The notes: generated by a model from the sequence alone, not told the origin. A stretch of DNA of 64,000 nt from Paenirhizobium daejeonense (GCF_014280875.1 NZ_JACLAL010000003.1:558001-622000), one strand, 5' to 3'. Positions 44,951-54,857 are shown, numbered from the stretch's first letter. Numbers and translations are program-made.

Positions 44951-45051
44951 CCACAAAAGCGTCGTTGATTTCACTACTGTTTCACAACCACCATCGCAAA
45001 GGTATAGGCGTCTCGATCCGATAGCTTTGTCCGTCCCAGAATTGAAGATAT

Positions 45052-45079
45052 AAAAAAAGGCCCGCCGAAGCGGACCTTT
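45052..45079 (-). terminator. Rho-independent terminator after tniQ
   Basis: On the minus strand GGTCCGC/GCGGGCC (one G-T pair) with loop TTCG is followed by seven T; 28 bp past the tniQ stop. Confidence 0.88.
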
Positions 45080-45104
45080 CGAAATCTGTTTGATCGAATC
45101 GGGG

Positions 45105-46970
45105 TCAAAAATCGAGGTTGAGAACGTCCTGTTTCAAGTAGTACCGTGAGTTCCGGCCGGTCGGTTCGAACAAGGACTTGATACCTTTATCTGCGACCTT
45201 GTCGCGGACGGTGACACCGAACATTCCTCTCTGCTCTGCCAAGTGCGCCAGCGAGATGTAGTTCTCCATGAAGGTTTCAACTGACTTCGAGCAGATGTAG
45301 TCGCGCACTCGCTGCGTCTTCGGATTGAAACCTTTTACGTGTTTCAGGAAACCGAAGTTCAACAGCTCCGTCACTGTGCCAGTTGCCGTTGCCAGCTTTT
45401 GGCGCGCTTGTGCGGTGTTCATCAGACCGCACTCCTGATCAGCCGGATCAAAGATCGGCAACGTCAGTCCAGTCGCCGACTTCTGCCGGTCCTCAACAAG
45501 TGGCTGAAGCTCCGCCAAGCTTACTCCTAGTCCTGAAATAATTCCATCCTCACTGAGACGGCGAAGACCGGCCAGCTGTCCGTTGAAGACGAGTTCGATG
45601 ATGTCGACAATGGTGCAGAACAAAATCTGGGTGGCACGACCAATAGGAACCAGCGCCTCAATCTCTGTCGGCGTAGCCATGGGCGCGTCCAGGCGCTTTT
45701 TGAAGGCGTCGAAATCAGAACGACGCACGCGGGAAAAGATTCGTGTTCCATCCTGGGCAGCTTCGACACGGGGCAAAAGATTTGCGTCTAGCATTTGCCG
45801 TACGCGATCAATGTTGATGCCAAGCTCTGATGCGATTTCAGGTGTTGTCAACGTAGTCAGGGCGACAGAGAGAATGTCGTGCGTCCGTTGCGCATCAAGG
45901 TAGATGCGCCCGCTCGACAAGTCTGTCGGTTCCGTCAGACCCGCGTCTAAAGCGAGCTGATAAACTCGGTCTTCAAACATTCCATATTCGATGCTGGCGG
46001 ACCGAACGGAATGAAGATGGCGTTGACGTGTGGGAAGAACAAACGTTTCATCGCTGCCGATAGGCAGGTTTCGCTCGGCGATGCCCTGAAAAAGCTCGAT
46101 GACTCCCGCGAACTCGTCTTTGTCTTCGTTGCGCAGTAACCAGCGGCGGAGCTTGCCAAAAAAGCCCTGCATCTCAATCGCGAAGGGACGTTCCCGTGTA
46201 ATAACTTCAGCGATCATTGCTTCAATGCGTTCCGGCCCCTGGCAGGCAATTTCGAAACCGTAATCGACCAGGCTTAATTCCCCGACCGCTGTCGCCGCAC
46301 TTTCGACGAGTCCGTGCTGGATCGCGAAATTGCCGATGTTTCGGCAGAGATCGATTGCAACGTAGGCTTCGAACTGATCCAGGAATTCATTGCTTGATTT
46401 CCCGTAGATGCGATTTTCCACATAGCGCGCGACTTCTACTGAAGCGGCCAAAGGCACTGTCACACCCTCTTCTCGGAGACGCTCCAGATTGTCTGCAACA
46501 TAGCGAGCGAAGTCACCTTGAGCCTTTTTGTCAGGCGCAGCTTCTACGATGACGCAGCCATGGTCGACGCATGCCTCGACCGCTCGCGTCATCCATGCTG
46601 CGCGGACGTAAGGGCGTGTTTGTTCCCGTCCACTGCCTTGCTGGAGGTCAGCAGCAACGCATTTCGGGCAGTAACGGTGATAGGGCCCGACCCGCATGTC
46701 CCTGCTCATCAATGCAGGGCCAAGCCACCAGTTAGAACCGGCTCCGCTGCTTTTGATGTTGTAAGAGGATAACTGATCGGCGGGCACACCTGACCACTCC
46801 GAAAGCCGTTTGATCGCTTTTGCTTCTCCGCGCTCGAACGGCAAGACATTTGTGCCGTTGAGCGAGAGAAAAGCCTCTAGTGAGCGATAGCTGTTCGCCA
46901 TTGCCAGGCGAGAAAGCACGCTCTTGCGGGTCTCTTTATCATGATATTCCAGGGTGACGCGGAGGGTCAT
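45105..46970 (-). CDS. tniQ: TniQ-family target-selection protein
   Basis: A 621-residue protein of the TniQ/TnsD family that couples the transposase core to a target site. A zinc-finger signature is visible at YHRYCPKCVAADLQQ with a second half ACVDHGC. HTH-like segments follow in the C-terminal half (LTTPEIASELGINIDRVRQML). Only one TniQ protein is present, so target choice is probably by this protein. It overlaps tnsC by 4 bp. Confidence 0.85.
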   Translation of the reverse strand: MTLRVTLEYHDKETRKSVLSRLAMANSYRSLEAFLSLNGTNVLPFERGEAKAIKRLSEWSGVPADQLSSYNIKSSGAGSNWWLGPALMSRDMRVGPYHRYCPKCVAADLQQGSGREQTRPYVRAAWMTRAVEACVDHGCVIVEAAPDKKAQGDFARYVADNLERLREEGVTVPLAASVEVARYVENRIYGKSSNEFLDQFEAYVAIDLCRNIGNFAIQHGLVESAATAVGELSLVDYGFEIACQGPERIEAMIAEVITRERPFAIEMQGFFGKLRRWLLRNEDKDEFAGVIELFQGIAERNLPIGSDETFVLPTRQRHLHSVRSASIEYGMFEDRVYQLALDAGLTEPTDLSSGRIYLDAQRTHDILSVALTTLTTPEIASELGINIDRVRQMLDANLLPRVEAAQDGTRIFSRVRRSDFDAFKKRLDAPMATPTEIEALVPIGRATQILFCTIVDIIELVFNGQLAGLRRLSEDGIISGLGVSLAELQPLVEDRQKSATGLTLPIFDPADQECGLMNTAQARQKLATATGTVTELLNFGFLKHVKGFNPKTQRVRDYICSKSVETFMENYISLAHLAEQRGMFGVTVRDKVADKGIKSLFEPTGRNSRYYLKQDVLNLDF

Positions 46971-47962
46971 TTCGATGCCTTTTTCCTGGAGCGCTTCGGT
47001 TCTACCGTTTTGGGGACGAGGTCGATGAGAGCGTTGCTGCGATCAAGATCGACCCAAGCCTTCGCCGTAATGATGTTTTCAGAAGGCAGGCTGCCGGAGG
47101 TGCGGCCATAAACGAATTCAAAGTCCTTAGCCTTTACAGCTAAGTGTTCTTTGGCCAGAGCCTTGTAGCAGGCTGCCCGGACCATCTCGATCAACGTACC
47201 AATCCCGCCGCCTGTCGCCTTCACCAGCCGCCCGAGGAAGTCGGGGGTCGTCAGCGCCTTGTCGACTTTCAGGCCGCAGTTGGCAGCGATGTCAGCAAGG
47301 ATTTCTTCGACACGCTTGTTGTCAGCGGGTGATGACAGGGTGTCAAAACGCATAACACTCGACCGATTAGGCATTTGCTGGTCACCGGTGAACAGTTCTG
47401 ACAAATCATCAACCCCGCTCAGAATAAGGTGAAGAGGCCAGTTCTCGATCACCAGGAGGCTTTTGAAGCGATCCTTAAGCCCCATCACGGCTTTGGAGCT
47501 GCCACTTTTCTTAAGATGCTGCGCCTCGTCGATGTGGAGCAGGATAGTTCCGGAAGCGCGAAGCTGGTTTTTCAACTCGTCGTACAGAACAGTCTCGTTC
47601 GAGCTGTAACTGCCATCCGCGCCCAGCTTGCGCAGGACATGGATTGCGAAGTCCTTTGGAGTAAAAGAGTATTCGACCTCGATGCTCAACATCGGGATGA
47701 TCTTCTCGTTGTGCTCGTTTTTGTAAGGCTTAAACTCATCAAAACTGTTCAGGACATGCGTGATTGCCGTCGATTTTCCGGTTCCGGACTCGCCGATGAT
47801 CGCCAGGGTGCGGCGGCGGCTGCCGCCTCCTGCCAGACAATCCTGTGCGTGTTCCCAGAACTCTTCAATGCGAATACGAAGATGTTTGGTCAGCGGAGTC
47901 GAGACGATACGGCAGTTCTCGCGGACGCGAAGCGCGCGAAGTTCCTCAGCCTTATTGATCAT
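46967..47962 (-). CDS. tnsC: AAA+ transposition regulator TnsC/TniB
   Basis: A 331-residue AAA+ ATPase: Walker A GESGTGKS at residues 57-64, Walker B ILLHIDEAQHL. In Tn7-like systems it polymerises on DNA and links TniQ-bound targets to the transposase. It starts 2 bp after the tnsB stop and overlaps tniQ. Confidence 0.9.
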   Translation of the reverse strand: MINKAEELRALRVRENCRIVSTPLTKHLRIRIEEFWEHAQDCLAGGGSRRRTLAIIGESGTGKSTAITHVLNSFDEFKPYKNEHNEKIIPMLSIEVEYSFTPKDFAIHVLRKLGADGSYSSNETVLYDELKNQLRASGTILLHIDEAQHLKKSGSSKAVMGLKDRFKSLLVIENWPLHLILSGVDDLSELFTGDQQMPNRSSVMRFDTLSSPADNKRVEEILADIAANCGLKVDKALTTPDFLGRLVKATGGGIGTLIEMVRAACYKALAKEHLAVKAKDFEFVYGRTSGSLPSENIITAKAWVDLDRSNALIDLVPKTVEPKRSRKKASK

Positions 47963-47964
47963 GA

Positions 47965-50202
47965 TCAGTATTCCTCGTCGTATTTCGCAAAGTTGGAAAT
48001 GAATTCTTCTGTTTCGGAATCCTTGTCGTCCTCTGCCTCACCGGTCGCTACCGGGGCCTGTTCCATCTTGTCCTTGCTGAACAGTTCCGGCTTGTTGGTG
48101 ACGACGCCAAGATGCAGCGGGTCGTCCGGAAGCGGGCCCTCGTGGAGCAGCGGCGGGACATCCTCAGACGCAACGACATTCCACGAGCCGAACACCTCGG
48201 TTTCCCATTTCAGGAAATCGGCTACAGTCGGAATGCGGGGCGAAAGGCCCGCACGCAGGGTTGCCGCTTCACCGATCTTGCGAAGGCGATTGATGGCCTC
48301 GTACATAACCTTCAAACCCCGTTCCGCAGCGGTCGCATAGTGGGCACGAAGTTCGTTGCGTGCCGCGATCCACTCCGCCAGGGAAACGCTGTCATCGAGA
48401 CCAACGGTGTTACGTGCCACGAGCCACCCTTTGTCGGACTCGAATGCCACCTGGGCCACGCCTTCCGGATCGAATTTGATCATAATTTCGATTTCCCCAT
48501 GCTTGGTGCGCATGCGTTGAAGCTCCGGGTCGTTGTAGGTGATGCCCATGAACGTGACGCCATAGGGGGTGATGCGGCGTTTAACCTTGTGGCCGAAAAT
48601 CTGCAGCATTTCAGCCGCACCGGGCGGGTAGTCGATCTCATATTCCTGGCAGGCTTGAACCCAGGCATTGTGTGGAGTGTTTCCTCCAAGCCCCTCGTGC
48701 GGCTTGTTGTGGTAGATGTCGCAGATCGCGAAGATGAAAATCTTGATCAGCTCCTCGACCAGCAGACTGGCGTGTTTCTGCGGATCGTAATCACCCTTGG
48801 CCACGACATTGTGGAAGGTACGGCCGTCGAAATACGGGGTGATCAGATGCCCAATGGAATGAAACAGCTTCTCGATAAACGGACGGCAGGCTGGTTGGCC
48901 CGCAGGTGGGCGGGTGGCTTCGATACGAGCGAGGCGAAGTACATCCTGGGTCTTCTTGGCGATGAACTCCGAGCCGTTATCATGGGTAATAAACCACGGG
49001 CGGACTTTCGCGATCCACGGCGTCTGCGCACCCACATGAGTGGACAGGTGCCGTTTATCAGTCATGATCATGCGGATCGTGGCGACAGCCGACGCACCGT
49101 TGGGAGCCAGGCTTGCCTTGAAGGCCAGGATATTGCGCGTCGCCACGTCAATGGCGGCTCCGAAGTAGATGCGCTCACGCGGGATTTTATCCTGGACGTC
49201 CTCGGGCAGGATCGCCCAGATTCCCGTCTCCACCAGCAGGGACACGAGATCGACATTGACGAAGTCCATCTCGATGCGCTGCCCGGGCGCAAGCACGGTG
49301 AAGCTGCGGCGGATCGCCATAAACTTACGGATGGCGAATTTCTCACCCAGGCGGCTCGCCACGACCTGGAAGGCGTCGAACTTGGCGATCATCGCCTCGA
49401 ACTTCTTGCGCGAGACCTTTTCGACCTGGCGGTGCACCGCAACGGTTTTATTATGCTCTTGAAGAGCGGCCAAGTAGTTGCGGTAGATGTGAGCCTTCGT
49501 CGGACGACTGCGGTCGAGGTAGCCCAACGCCTCCTTGTGTGCGAAGGCAATCGACGCCGGTTTGAACGAGAACAGCTTTGGCCCGGGCCCATGATGGCGC
49601 GGCAAGAGCGCCATCACATCCATGTCGCAGCCGTGATAGAGGTCGTGCCAACGTTTGAAGGTTTTGGCGCTCGGGCGGTTGAAGACGATGATCTCCTCCG
49701 CCTGGTCGGCGCGGCCCCTCTCCGTTTCTTCATCCTCTTCGTCCAGGTCTAGCAGATCGCCGATGACCTCTTTGCGCCATTTGCGCAGATACGGCTCCAA
49801 CACTTTTTCGGAAAAAGGCAGGCGCTTCCCGGTAAGTTCGCACTCGTCGGCGTACTTGTGCAGCATCTTCTCGCGCCAAAGGGCGATAGTTTGAAGATGC
49901 GGCCTGTCGTCGAAGTCGCTCCAATTCTGGTCGCCGAAGGCTGCGCGAAGCGCTTGCTGAGCGACGCCATTATGGCCGTATTTGATTTCGGCCTGATTGG
50001 AATCGAGTGCCTTGTAGATTTCCGAGTGAGTCAGGAAAATTTTGCGCTCTGCATCGTTCTCGGCCTGCATCATGTAACCGAGGTCATCGCGCATCAGCGG
50101 GATGAAGTTTTCGTTGCGCTTTTTATCTTCGTAACGGTCCTGCCGGGCCATCCCGATCATGGAATGGATGAAGCGGCGTGCGGGTACAGGGCGAAAATCC
50201 AT
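47965..50202 (-). CDS. tnsB: DDE transposase TnsB/TniA
   Basis: A 745-residue retroviral-integrase-type transposase that cuts the 3' ends and joins them to target DNA. The catalytic triad is visible: first Asp in IEMDFVNVD, second in FITHDNGSEF, Glu in RPFIEKLFHSIG. N-terminal DNA-binding and C-terminal Mu-type beta-barrel domains flank it. AAAGGA lies six bases before the ATG. Confidence 0.93.
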   Translation of the reverse strand: MDFRPVPARRFIHSMIGMARQDRYEDKKRNENFIPLMRDDLGYMMQAENDAERKIFLTHSEIYKALDSNQAEIKYGHNGVAQQALRAAFGDQNWSDFDDRPHLQTIALWREKMLHKYADECELTGKRLPFSEKVLEPYLRKWRKEVIGDLLDLDEEDEETERGRADQAEEIIVFNRPSAKTFKRWHDLYHGCDMDVMALLPRHHGPGPKLFSFKPASIAFAHKEALGYLDRSRPTKAHIYRNYLAALQEHNKTVAVHRQVEKVSRKKFEAMIAKFDAFQVVASRLGEKFAIRKFMAIRRSFTVLAPGQRIEMDFVNVDLVSLLVETGIWAILPEDVQDKIPRERIYFGAAIDVATRNILAFKASLAPNGASAVATIRMIMTDKRHLSTHVGAQTPWIAKVRPWFITHDNGSEFIAKKTQDVLRLARIEATRPPAGQPACRPFIEKLFHSIGHLITPYFDGRTFHNVVAKGDYDPQKHASLLVEELIKIFIFAICDIYHNKPHEGLGGNTPHNAWVQACQEYEIDYPPGAAEMLQIFGHKVKRRITPYGVTFMGITYNDPELQRMRTKHGEIEIMIKFDPEGVAQVAFESDKGWLVARNTVGLDDSVSLAEWIAARNELRAHYATAAERGLKVMYEAINRLRKIGEAATLRAGLSPRIPTVADFLKWETEVFGSWNVVASEDVPPLLHEGPLPDDPLHLGVVTNKPELFSKDKMEQAPVATGEAEDDKDSETEEFISNFAKYDEEY

Positions 50203-50241
50203 GGGATGTCCTTTCGTTGATTAGACGGTGGAGCGGAGGGG

Positions 50242-51072
50242 TCAGGCGGTGCGCAGCCAGGAGAGTTCATCGATAAGGCCACGACTGACCGGTTCGATGA
50301 GGCCGAGGTCGAGGAGACGCCAGATGGCGGTACGGCGTTTGGCGCGAGGCCAGCAGTTCAGGAGCAACTGTCCGAAACGAAAGGCACCGGGAAGTTGCTG
50401 GACGATGTCATAGAGTACGGCGCATTCGGCCTGGTCGTGATGAGAACGGGACGAGAGCAGGAAATAAGCGTTTTCGAATGCTTCCTGGGTTGCCTGCGCA
50501 TTCGTTACCAGAGCGACGGCATCAGCGACGCCGACCGAGCGCTTTCCACCCTTGCCGATCCCGGTGACGCCGTTGTCACAGATGCGCTCGATCAGATCGA
50601 GCATCTCGGCACGTTTACGTTCGTACTTCACGACGATTGCGATACGGGTGCCGTCGAGAAGCTCGATGAAGTAGTCGCAGGTATGGTGATGCACCTCTCC
50701 ATCCTCATCGATCCATTCGACCTTTGGGTATTGGGAGATCAGCCGGGCAAGGCCGCGATATGTTTGAAGAACGACGCTCACACGATGTTCAAGGCCGCTT
50801 TCGTGGTAGATGACAGTGTCACGGTAGAAGGTGTGACCACGCGTCGTCTTCGCTTGCTTGAGCGCGGGCATGCGCACGGCAAGGCCATGATCGGGCTCGT
50901 GCCAGGCGGAGCGGGGCTTGGCCGCCATCGAACCGCTGACCGCGAGGTAGCTGGCGGAAGTCGGCACCGGCAACTGATCAAGGCTGGAAGCCGATCCGTT
51001 CGGGAAGGAAAGTTCACGCAGTCCAGCGCGTTTCAGGTAAAGATGCTTGGCGATCTTATGAGTATGACGCAC
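50242..51072 (-). CDS. tnsA: TnsA-like endonuclease
   Basis: A 276-residue restriction-endonuclease-fold protein that in Tn7 cuts the 5' transposon ends. The TnsA pattern is intact: Glu in YHESGLEHRV, Asp in HTCDYFIEL, Lys in IAIVVKYERKR. I choose the GTG at 51072, seven bases after GAGGAG; a TTG at 51087 is the longer option. Its presence makes cut-and-paste rather than co-integrate transposition likely. Start of the tnsABC-tniQ operon. Confidence 0.82.
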   Translation of the reverse strand: MRHTHKIAKHLYLKRAGLRELSFPNGSASSLDQLPVPTSASYLAVSGSMAAKPRSAWHEPDHGLAVRMPALKQAKTTRGHTFYRDTVIYHESGLEHRVSVVLQTYRGLARLISQYPKVEWIDEDGEVHHHTCDYFIELLDGTRIAIVVKYERKRAEMLDLIERICDNGVTGIGKGGKRSVGVADAVALVTNAQATQEAFENAYFLLSSRSHHDQAECAVLYDIVQQLPGAFRFGQLLLNCWPRAKRRTAIWRLLDLGLIEPVSRGLIDELSWLRTA

Positions 51073-51166
51073 GTCCGTGCTCCTCAATTTGGCAAAGCTT
51101 CGCCCTTGGCTGAATAGCCAAAGGATGCTGCCTGATGTTTTCGGATTAGGTTGCGGGCCGGAGGCC

Positions 51167-51370
51167 TTAGGAACGGTCGAACGCTTTCAGGCGCTCGCCG
51201 ACTGACGAGAAGAAGCAGTCCTTGACGTCATAAAAGCCAAGGCAATCGGTGGTCGAGAAATCGTCAGCCGGGTGGTATCCGAACCAGTTGCGCTTGGCCT
51301 TGCCTTTACGACGCTTGGGACGCACGTTTTCGTTCCGTGTCGCCACGGTTTTCATTCCAGGGTTTGCCAT
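51167..51370 (-). CDS. Small basic hypothetical protein upstream of tnsA
   Basis: A 67-residue protein with a basic N-terminal half (RPKRRKGKAKRN) and the C-terminal segment GYHPADDFSTTDCLGFYDV. Same strand as the transposition genes, 94 bp before tnsA, so possibly part of the transposon. Not recognised. Confidence 0.45.
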   Translation of the reverse strand: MANPGMKTVATRNENVRPKRRKGKAKRNWFGYHPADDFSTTDCLGFYDVKDCFFSSVGERLKAFDRS

Positions 51371-51909
51371 TTGGTTGATCTCGGTTTAACGCTGAACCCT
51401 GCCCGACATCATGTCGATGGTTCGCAATTCCTTGCCGCGTTGATGGCGACGAGGGGATAATCCGATATCTTCACGGCCACCGCAGGTGTCGGAACCAACT
51501 GAGACAAGACTCATTTCGGTTGCAACATCGCGAGGATAAGCAACCTTCGGGCGTGGCTGACCGAACGTTTCGCGACAGGTCGCGACGGCTCGAAGCAGTC
51601 ACCAAATGGCCATGTGTTGGGAGACAGGTGGACCTGGAATGCGCGTGCGCGCCAGCAGTCGTTAAGGCAGTTAGCCTGCGAACCCGTAGCGAGCGCTGAG
51701 CGCTTGATGAGGTATTCGGAAGAACGACATTACTCTTCTCCAAAGCACGCGCCGCAACGAATGCCACCGGTAGACAGGTAAGTCCAGCCGAGGGTTGTTA
51801 AGATTTTATTAAAGATTGAAGTATGGTTAACGCGATATCGGGCCACGTTGTTGTCCCATGCAGCTTCGTGGCGGTGAAATAGGGTGACCCAAATTGGAGA
51901 ACCCTACAC
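51371..51909. other. Non-coding region upstream of the Tn7-like core
   Basis: No gene fits here. It contains GACAGGT three times (51573, 51624, 51773), CCGATATC at 51462 with its complement GATATCGG at 51834, and an imperfect inverted repeat near 51490-51523. These could be transposase sites but do not form a clear end. It must also hold the promoter of the gene at 51910. Confidence 0.45.
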
Positions 51910-52590
51910 ATGAAATTTCTGAAGTTGCAAAGATTAGGCGAGGTGCAGGAGAAGCTGAAGCCCGTTCTTGCAGAACTCGGACTTCAAGCGCGATATGAGA
52001 GAAACTCGACTTTGGGAGGGGACATTTGCTTCGAAAATGAAGACGGCAGCTTGCATCATGCGGTGACCATCCTCGTGACGGATACACTCTTCACCAATTC
52101 TTCAAATCCCTGGAAGGGCACATGTCTGCAGATCAAGGATGTCGGAGAAGAGCCGCTGGGCTATGGCGACTGGAAGTTTGTCGAATGGGGCTGTCCATCC
52201 GATACTCCCAAATTTCGCGGGGACGTCGATGAGATATTTGCTCAAATCGCGACGTATCTGAAAGAGTATCCGGTTCTGCGCATTCGCAATTCGCATCCCG
52301 GACTGATCGACAACACCGATTTCGTTAAGGTCCTGCGCGACGTTGAACAAACAATTCAAGACAAAACGGATAGATCGATAACGGTGAACAGGATCGATGG
52401 TGTTCTTTCGATCAACTTTGAAGTCGGGGACGACAAGTGGCGAATTGATGTCGCCAATTACGACGCTAAACTTGTTATCAATGACGTAGAGGTCAATACG
52501 GTCAAGGGTTTCAGCGTCCCGCAGGTTAAGGAAATGCTCTGGGAAGAATGGCGCAAGCGCGACATTCCTGACCTGGGTTTCGACTTCTAA
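51910..52590 (+). CDS. Hypothetical protein
   Basis: A 226-residue soluble protein I do not recognise. It has a mixed alpha/beta composition, no signal peptide, and two parts of similar size that each end in charged helices. A GGAGAACCC site precedes the ATG. It is convergent with the pseudo-methyltransferase operon (28-bp gap). Confidence 0.65.
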   Translation: MKFLKLQRLGEVQEKLKPVLAELGLQARYERNSTLGGDICFENEDGSLHHAVTILVTDTLFTNSSNPWKGTCLQIKDVGEEPLGYGDWKFVEWGCPSDTPKFRGDVDEIFAQIATYLKEYPVLRIRNSHPGLIDNTDFVKVLRDVEQTIQDKTDRSITVNRIDGVLSINFEVGDDKWRIDVANYDAKLVINDVEVNTVKGFSVPQVKEMLWEEWRKRDIPDLGFDF

Positions 52591-52618
52591 GGCAAGAGTC
52601 CCTGATCCACCAAACCGG

Positions 52619-54853
52619 TCAGGGACCTTCCTCCTCCATCAGGATGTGTGCACGCCATTCTAGCGCCTTGCGACGCGCAGGATTTTGGCTCTCGGACATG
52701 CTTCGGAAGCCGGATGCTGTCTTCCACCGTATACCGTCGAGCTTCTGCCGCGCCGCTAGATCGATATCCACATCCTGGCCTGTGAGAGCGGCATGGATGA
52801 CGTGGCCGATGACGCGATAGATGACCGGCGGCGTCGTTTCGCAGATTTGTGCACATTGCTCATGGAACGACCCAAGAAATGTCCAGTCATCTGGTATCCC
52901 CTGCAGCCTCTTCAAAATAGAAAGCGACAGTGGCACGGAATAGGTTTGCAGGTCTTCGAGCCGTGGTGTGACGGTATACGTTTCGTCCCTGTTGAAGCCT
53001 CTTTCATGCCAGTTGTTAAAGGTGTCAGAACTTCCGCGAATGAGGCTCAGGGTATCGCGCGCGTCCTTATGACCGTGATCCGCCAGCCATTCCGTCGCCC
53101 ATTTGTGATACTTGATCTGGTCTTTCGTCCGCGACTCTTCTGGAATTGCTTCAATCTCCGGTAAGAAGCCGAAAGCCACGTCAGCGATAGCCTCGCCGAC
53201 CGTTATTTTTATCGGGTTCGCCAGAATCGGCTGCCGGAGCCGCGATCCGTACTCCTTTGCCACACCCATCAAGATTGATCTCGGCCGATCCTGTGGCACG
53301 CCGAACGATAAAGCGTTCAGTTCAAAATCTGTGATTAGATACCCCAGCTCGTCGGCCTGACGCGCCAGCCGGTTGCGAAGGGGAAGATGTTTTGGGCCGC
53401 GAAACTCTGCAGAAGTTTCGAAGAAGAAGCCTTTCGGCCTGATATCCCGGAGCAGCTGAAACGCGTGGCCGAACTGCTGACGTTCGTCGGCTTCGCCTCG
53501 GCCTCTTTCCTTAAACGGTTGGTCTGTGAGTGTCGCAGCAAGAAGATGGACATCTTGCCCTTTGAGGCGACCGATCTCGCCGTTCAGATCAGCGAGAAGT
53601 TCGTCGTTGTCGATCTGAAAGCGCCGCACGTTCCAGCCGTGCGGGAATGTTCGTTTTCTGGGCTGCTCCAGAGGCAGAGGGTTAAACCGTACTGCGGAAG
53701 TGCCCTCCATCGTATAGGCGACAACTTTCTGTCGACCGGATGGCGTCAATGAACGGCCTCTCGGCCTTCCCGGCTTCATCGACGTGTAGGTTGCGCGAGC
53801 ACGGAAACCGGCCGCATCGAGCCCGACTGCTTCAACCCCGCTCGCAGCACGCAAGATGAACGCATTCAGCTTTCCAACCGGTCTCGGCGAGAAGCGTCGT
53901 GAGAGAGTGCTGCCGCCATGAACACCGGCGAGATAAGCAATGGACGACAGCGCGTCCCAGTGAGCGTGTTCGGAATTGTCGGAAGGAAATCCGCCTAGAA
54001 ACCCGCCTGCCTGAAGCGCCACAAGTGCGTGTCTTGCTTGCGCAAAATATATAAGGGTTGGGGAGTCAATTTCGACAAGGCCCCATTCTGATTTCGGAAT
54101 ATCGCGACCCGGAAATAACTCGTCGAATTCCTTGAGAAGGGTTTTCGCTAGGGCGACAATTTCATCTTCTTTCTCTCCGAAGAACGTTTCCTCAATCGCG
54201 CTAACCTTTACGCCCTCCTGACGTAACGCTTCGATGTCTTCATCGCTCAGGTCTGCAAGGACATTGTAGTCCTCAACCCTCTCATAGTAATGGCGCACAT
54301 ATCTCAGGCGCTCTGCATATCCTTGCAAAGCGATGTGCAGTTCCCTGACCATGGAGGTGAATGACTGCTGCCGCTCTCGCGCCATGCGAATACATTCGGC
54401 TTCGAAACATTCCTCCCGAAGTTTTTTAACGATATCGATATCCGGAACTTTCGAGCGCTCTGGAATATCGCGAAGGCGTACGATTTCGTTGGCACCGAGA
54501 GGTCCACCGGCAATGCCGAGGGTCATTGCCTGAGCGATAGCTTCGTCGCTGGACTGCACGAGTGCACGAACGCCGTCGTATCCCAGCCCTTGTGACTTGA
54601 TCGAATCCTCGTAGTGAGCGAGCTTCGACTTCAATTCCATGTACGTGGTGATTTCATCCTCATTCAGGCCGCAGTCGCGGAGAAGAGAGATGATGTTTGC
54701 AGTGTCGTGCGTTTTTCGAAGGCTATCGATCTCTTTAGCGAGCGCGAAAATGCCTTTGCTTTGGTTCAGGCGCATCCTGTTGATTGCAATACCTGCCGCG
54801 TGAAGGGTTTCATCAGACGGCGATCTTTTGCTGGGGCGATTTTTTGCAGGCAT
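52619..54853 (-). CDS. C5-methyltransferase-fold protein lacking catalytic motifs (pseudo-methyltransferase)
   Basis: A 744-residue protein. Residues 1-320 are helical and not recognised; 330-690 align with C5 cytosine methyltransferases by the pattern LDAAGF (motif I tail), ELNALSFGVPQDRPR (motif VIII) and LKRLQGIPDDWTFLGSF (motif IX/X). The active parts are gone: GGPPCQPFS reads AATLTDQPF (439-447), so the catalytic Cys is absent; ENV reads ETS (479-481); the glycine loop of motif I reads LRAASGVEAVG; GNAVPP reads CETTPP. The frame is intact, so this is a maintained pseudoenzyme, perhaps a DNA-reading subunit. The ATG at 54853 is preferred over a TTG at 54916. Third gene of the operon. Confidence 0.82.
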   Translation of the reverse strand: MPAKNRPSKRSPSDETLHAAGIAINRMRLNQSKGIFALAKEIDSLRKTHDTANIISLLRDCGLNEDEITTYMELKSKLAHYEDSIKSQGLGYDGVRALVQSSDEAIAQAMTLGIAGGPLGANEIVRLRDIPERSKVPDIDIVKKLREECFEAECIRMARERQQSFTSMVRELHIALQGYAERLRYVRHYYERVEDYNVLADLSDEDIEALRQEGVKVSAIEETFFGEKEDEIVALAKTLLKEFDELFPGRDIPKSEWGLVEIDSPTLIYFAQARHALVALQAGGFLGGFPSDNSEHAHWDALSSIAYLAGVHGGSTLSRRFSPRPVGKLNAFILRAASGVEAVGLDAAGFRARATYTSMKPGRPRGRSLTPSGRQKVVAYTMEGTSAVRFNPLPLEQPRKRTFPHGWNVRRFQIDNDELLADLNGEIGRLKGQDVHLLAATLTDQPFKERGRGEADERQQFGHAFQLLRDIRPKGFFFETSAEFRGPKHLPLRNRLARQADELGYLITDFELNALSFGVPQDRPRSILMGVAKEYGSRLRQPILANPIKITVGEAIADVAFGFLPEIEAIPEESRTKDQIKYHKWATEWLADHGHKDARDTLSLIRGSSDTFNNWHERGFNRDETYTVTPRLEDLQTYSVPLSLSILKRLQGIPDDWTFLGSFHEQCAQICETTPPVIYRVIGHVIHAALTGQDVDIDLAARQKLDGIRWKTASGFRSMSESQNPARRKALEWRAHILMEEEGP

Positions 54854-54857
54854 TTTT

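Larger units (their letters stand above)
45105..51370 (-). mobile_element. Tn7-like transposon core (tnsA-tnsB-tnsC-tniQ)
   Basis: The four genes needed for Tn7-like transposition lie in canonical order on the minus strand and are tightly spaced. By analogy with Tn7 one end should lie just upstream of tnsA (51.4-51.9 kb) and cargo should extend beyond tniQ, towards lower coordinates. I could not identify TGT/ACA ends, TnsB-site arrays or a target duplication. Confidence 0.8.

Noticed and set aside
48112-49752. Plus-strand open frame (546 aa) opposite tnsB
   Set aside because: No recognisable domain; tnsB on the other strand has a full DDE triad.
51371-51909. GACAGGT repeats as Tn7-like TnsB binding sites
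   Set aside because: Only 7 bp, irregular spacing and orientation; no TGT end or matching opposite end found.
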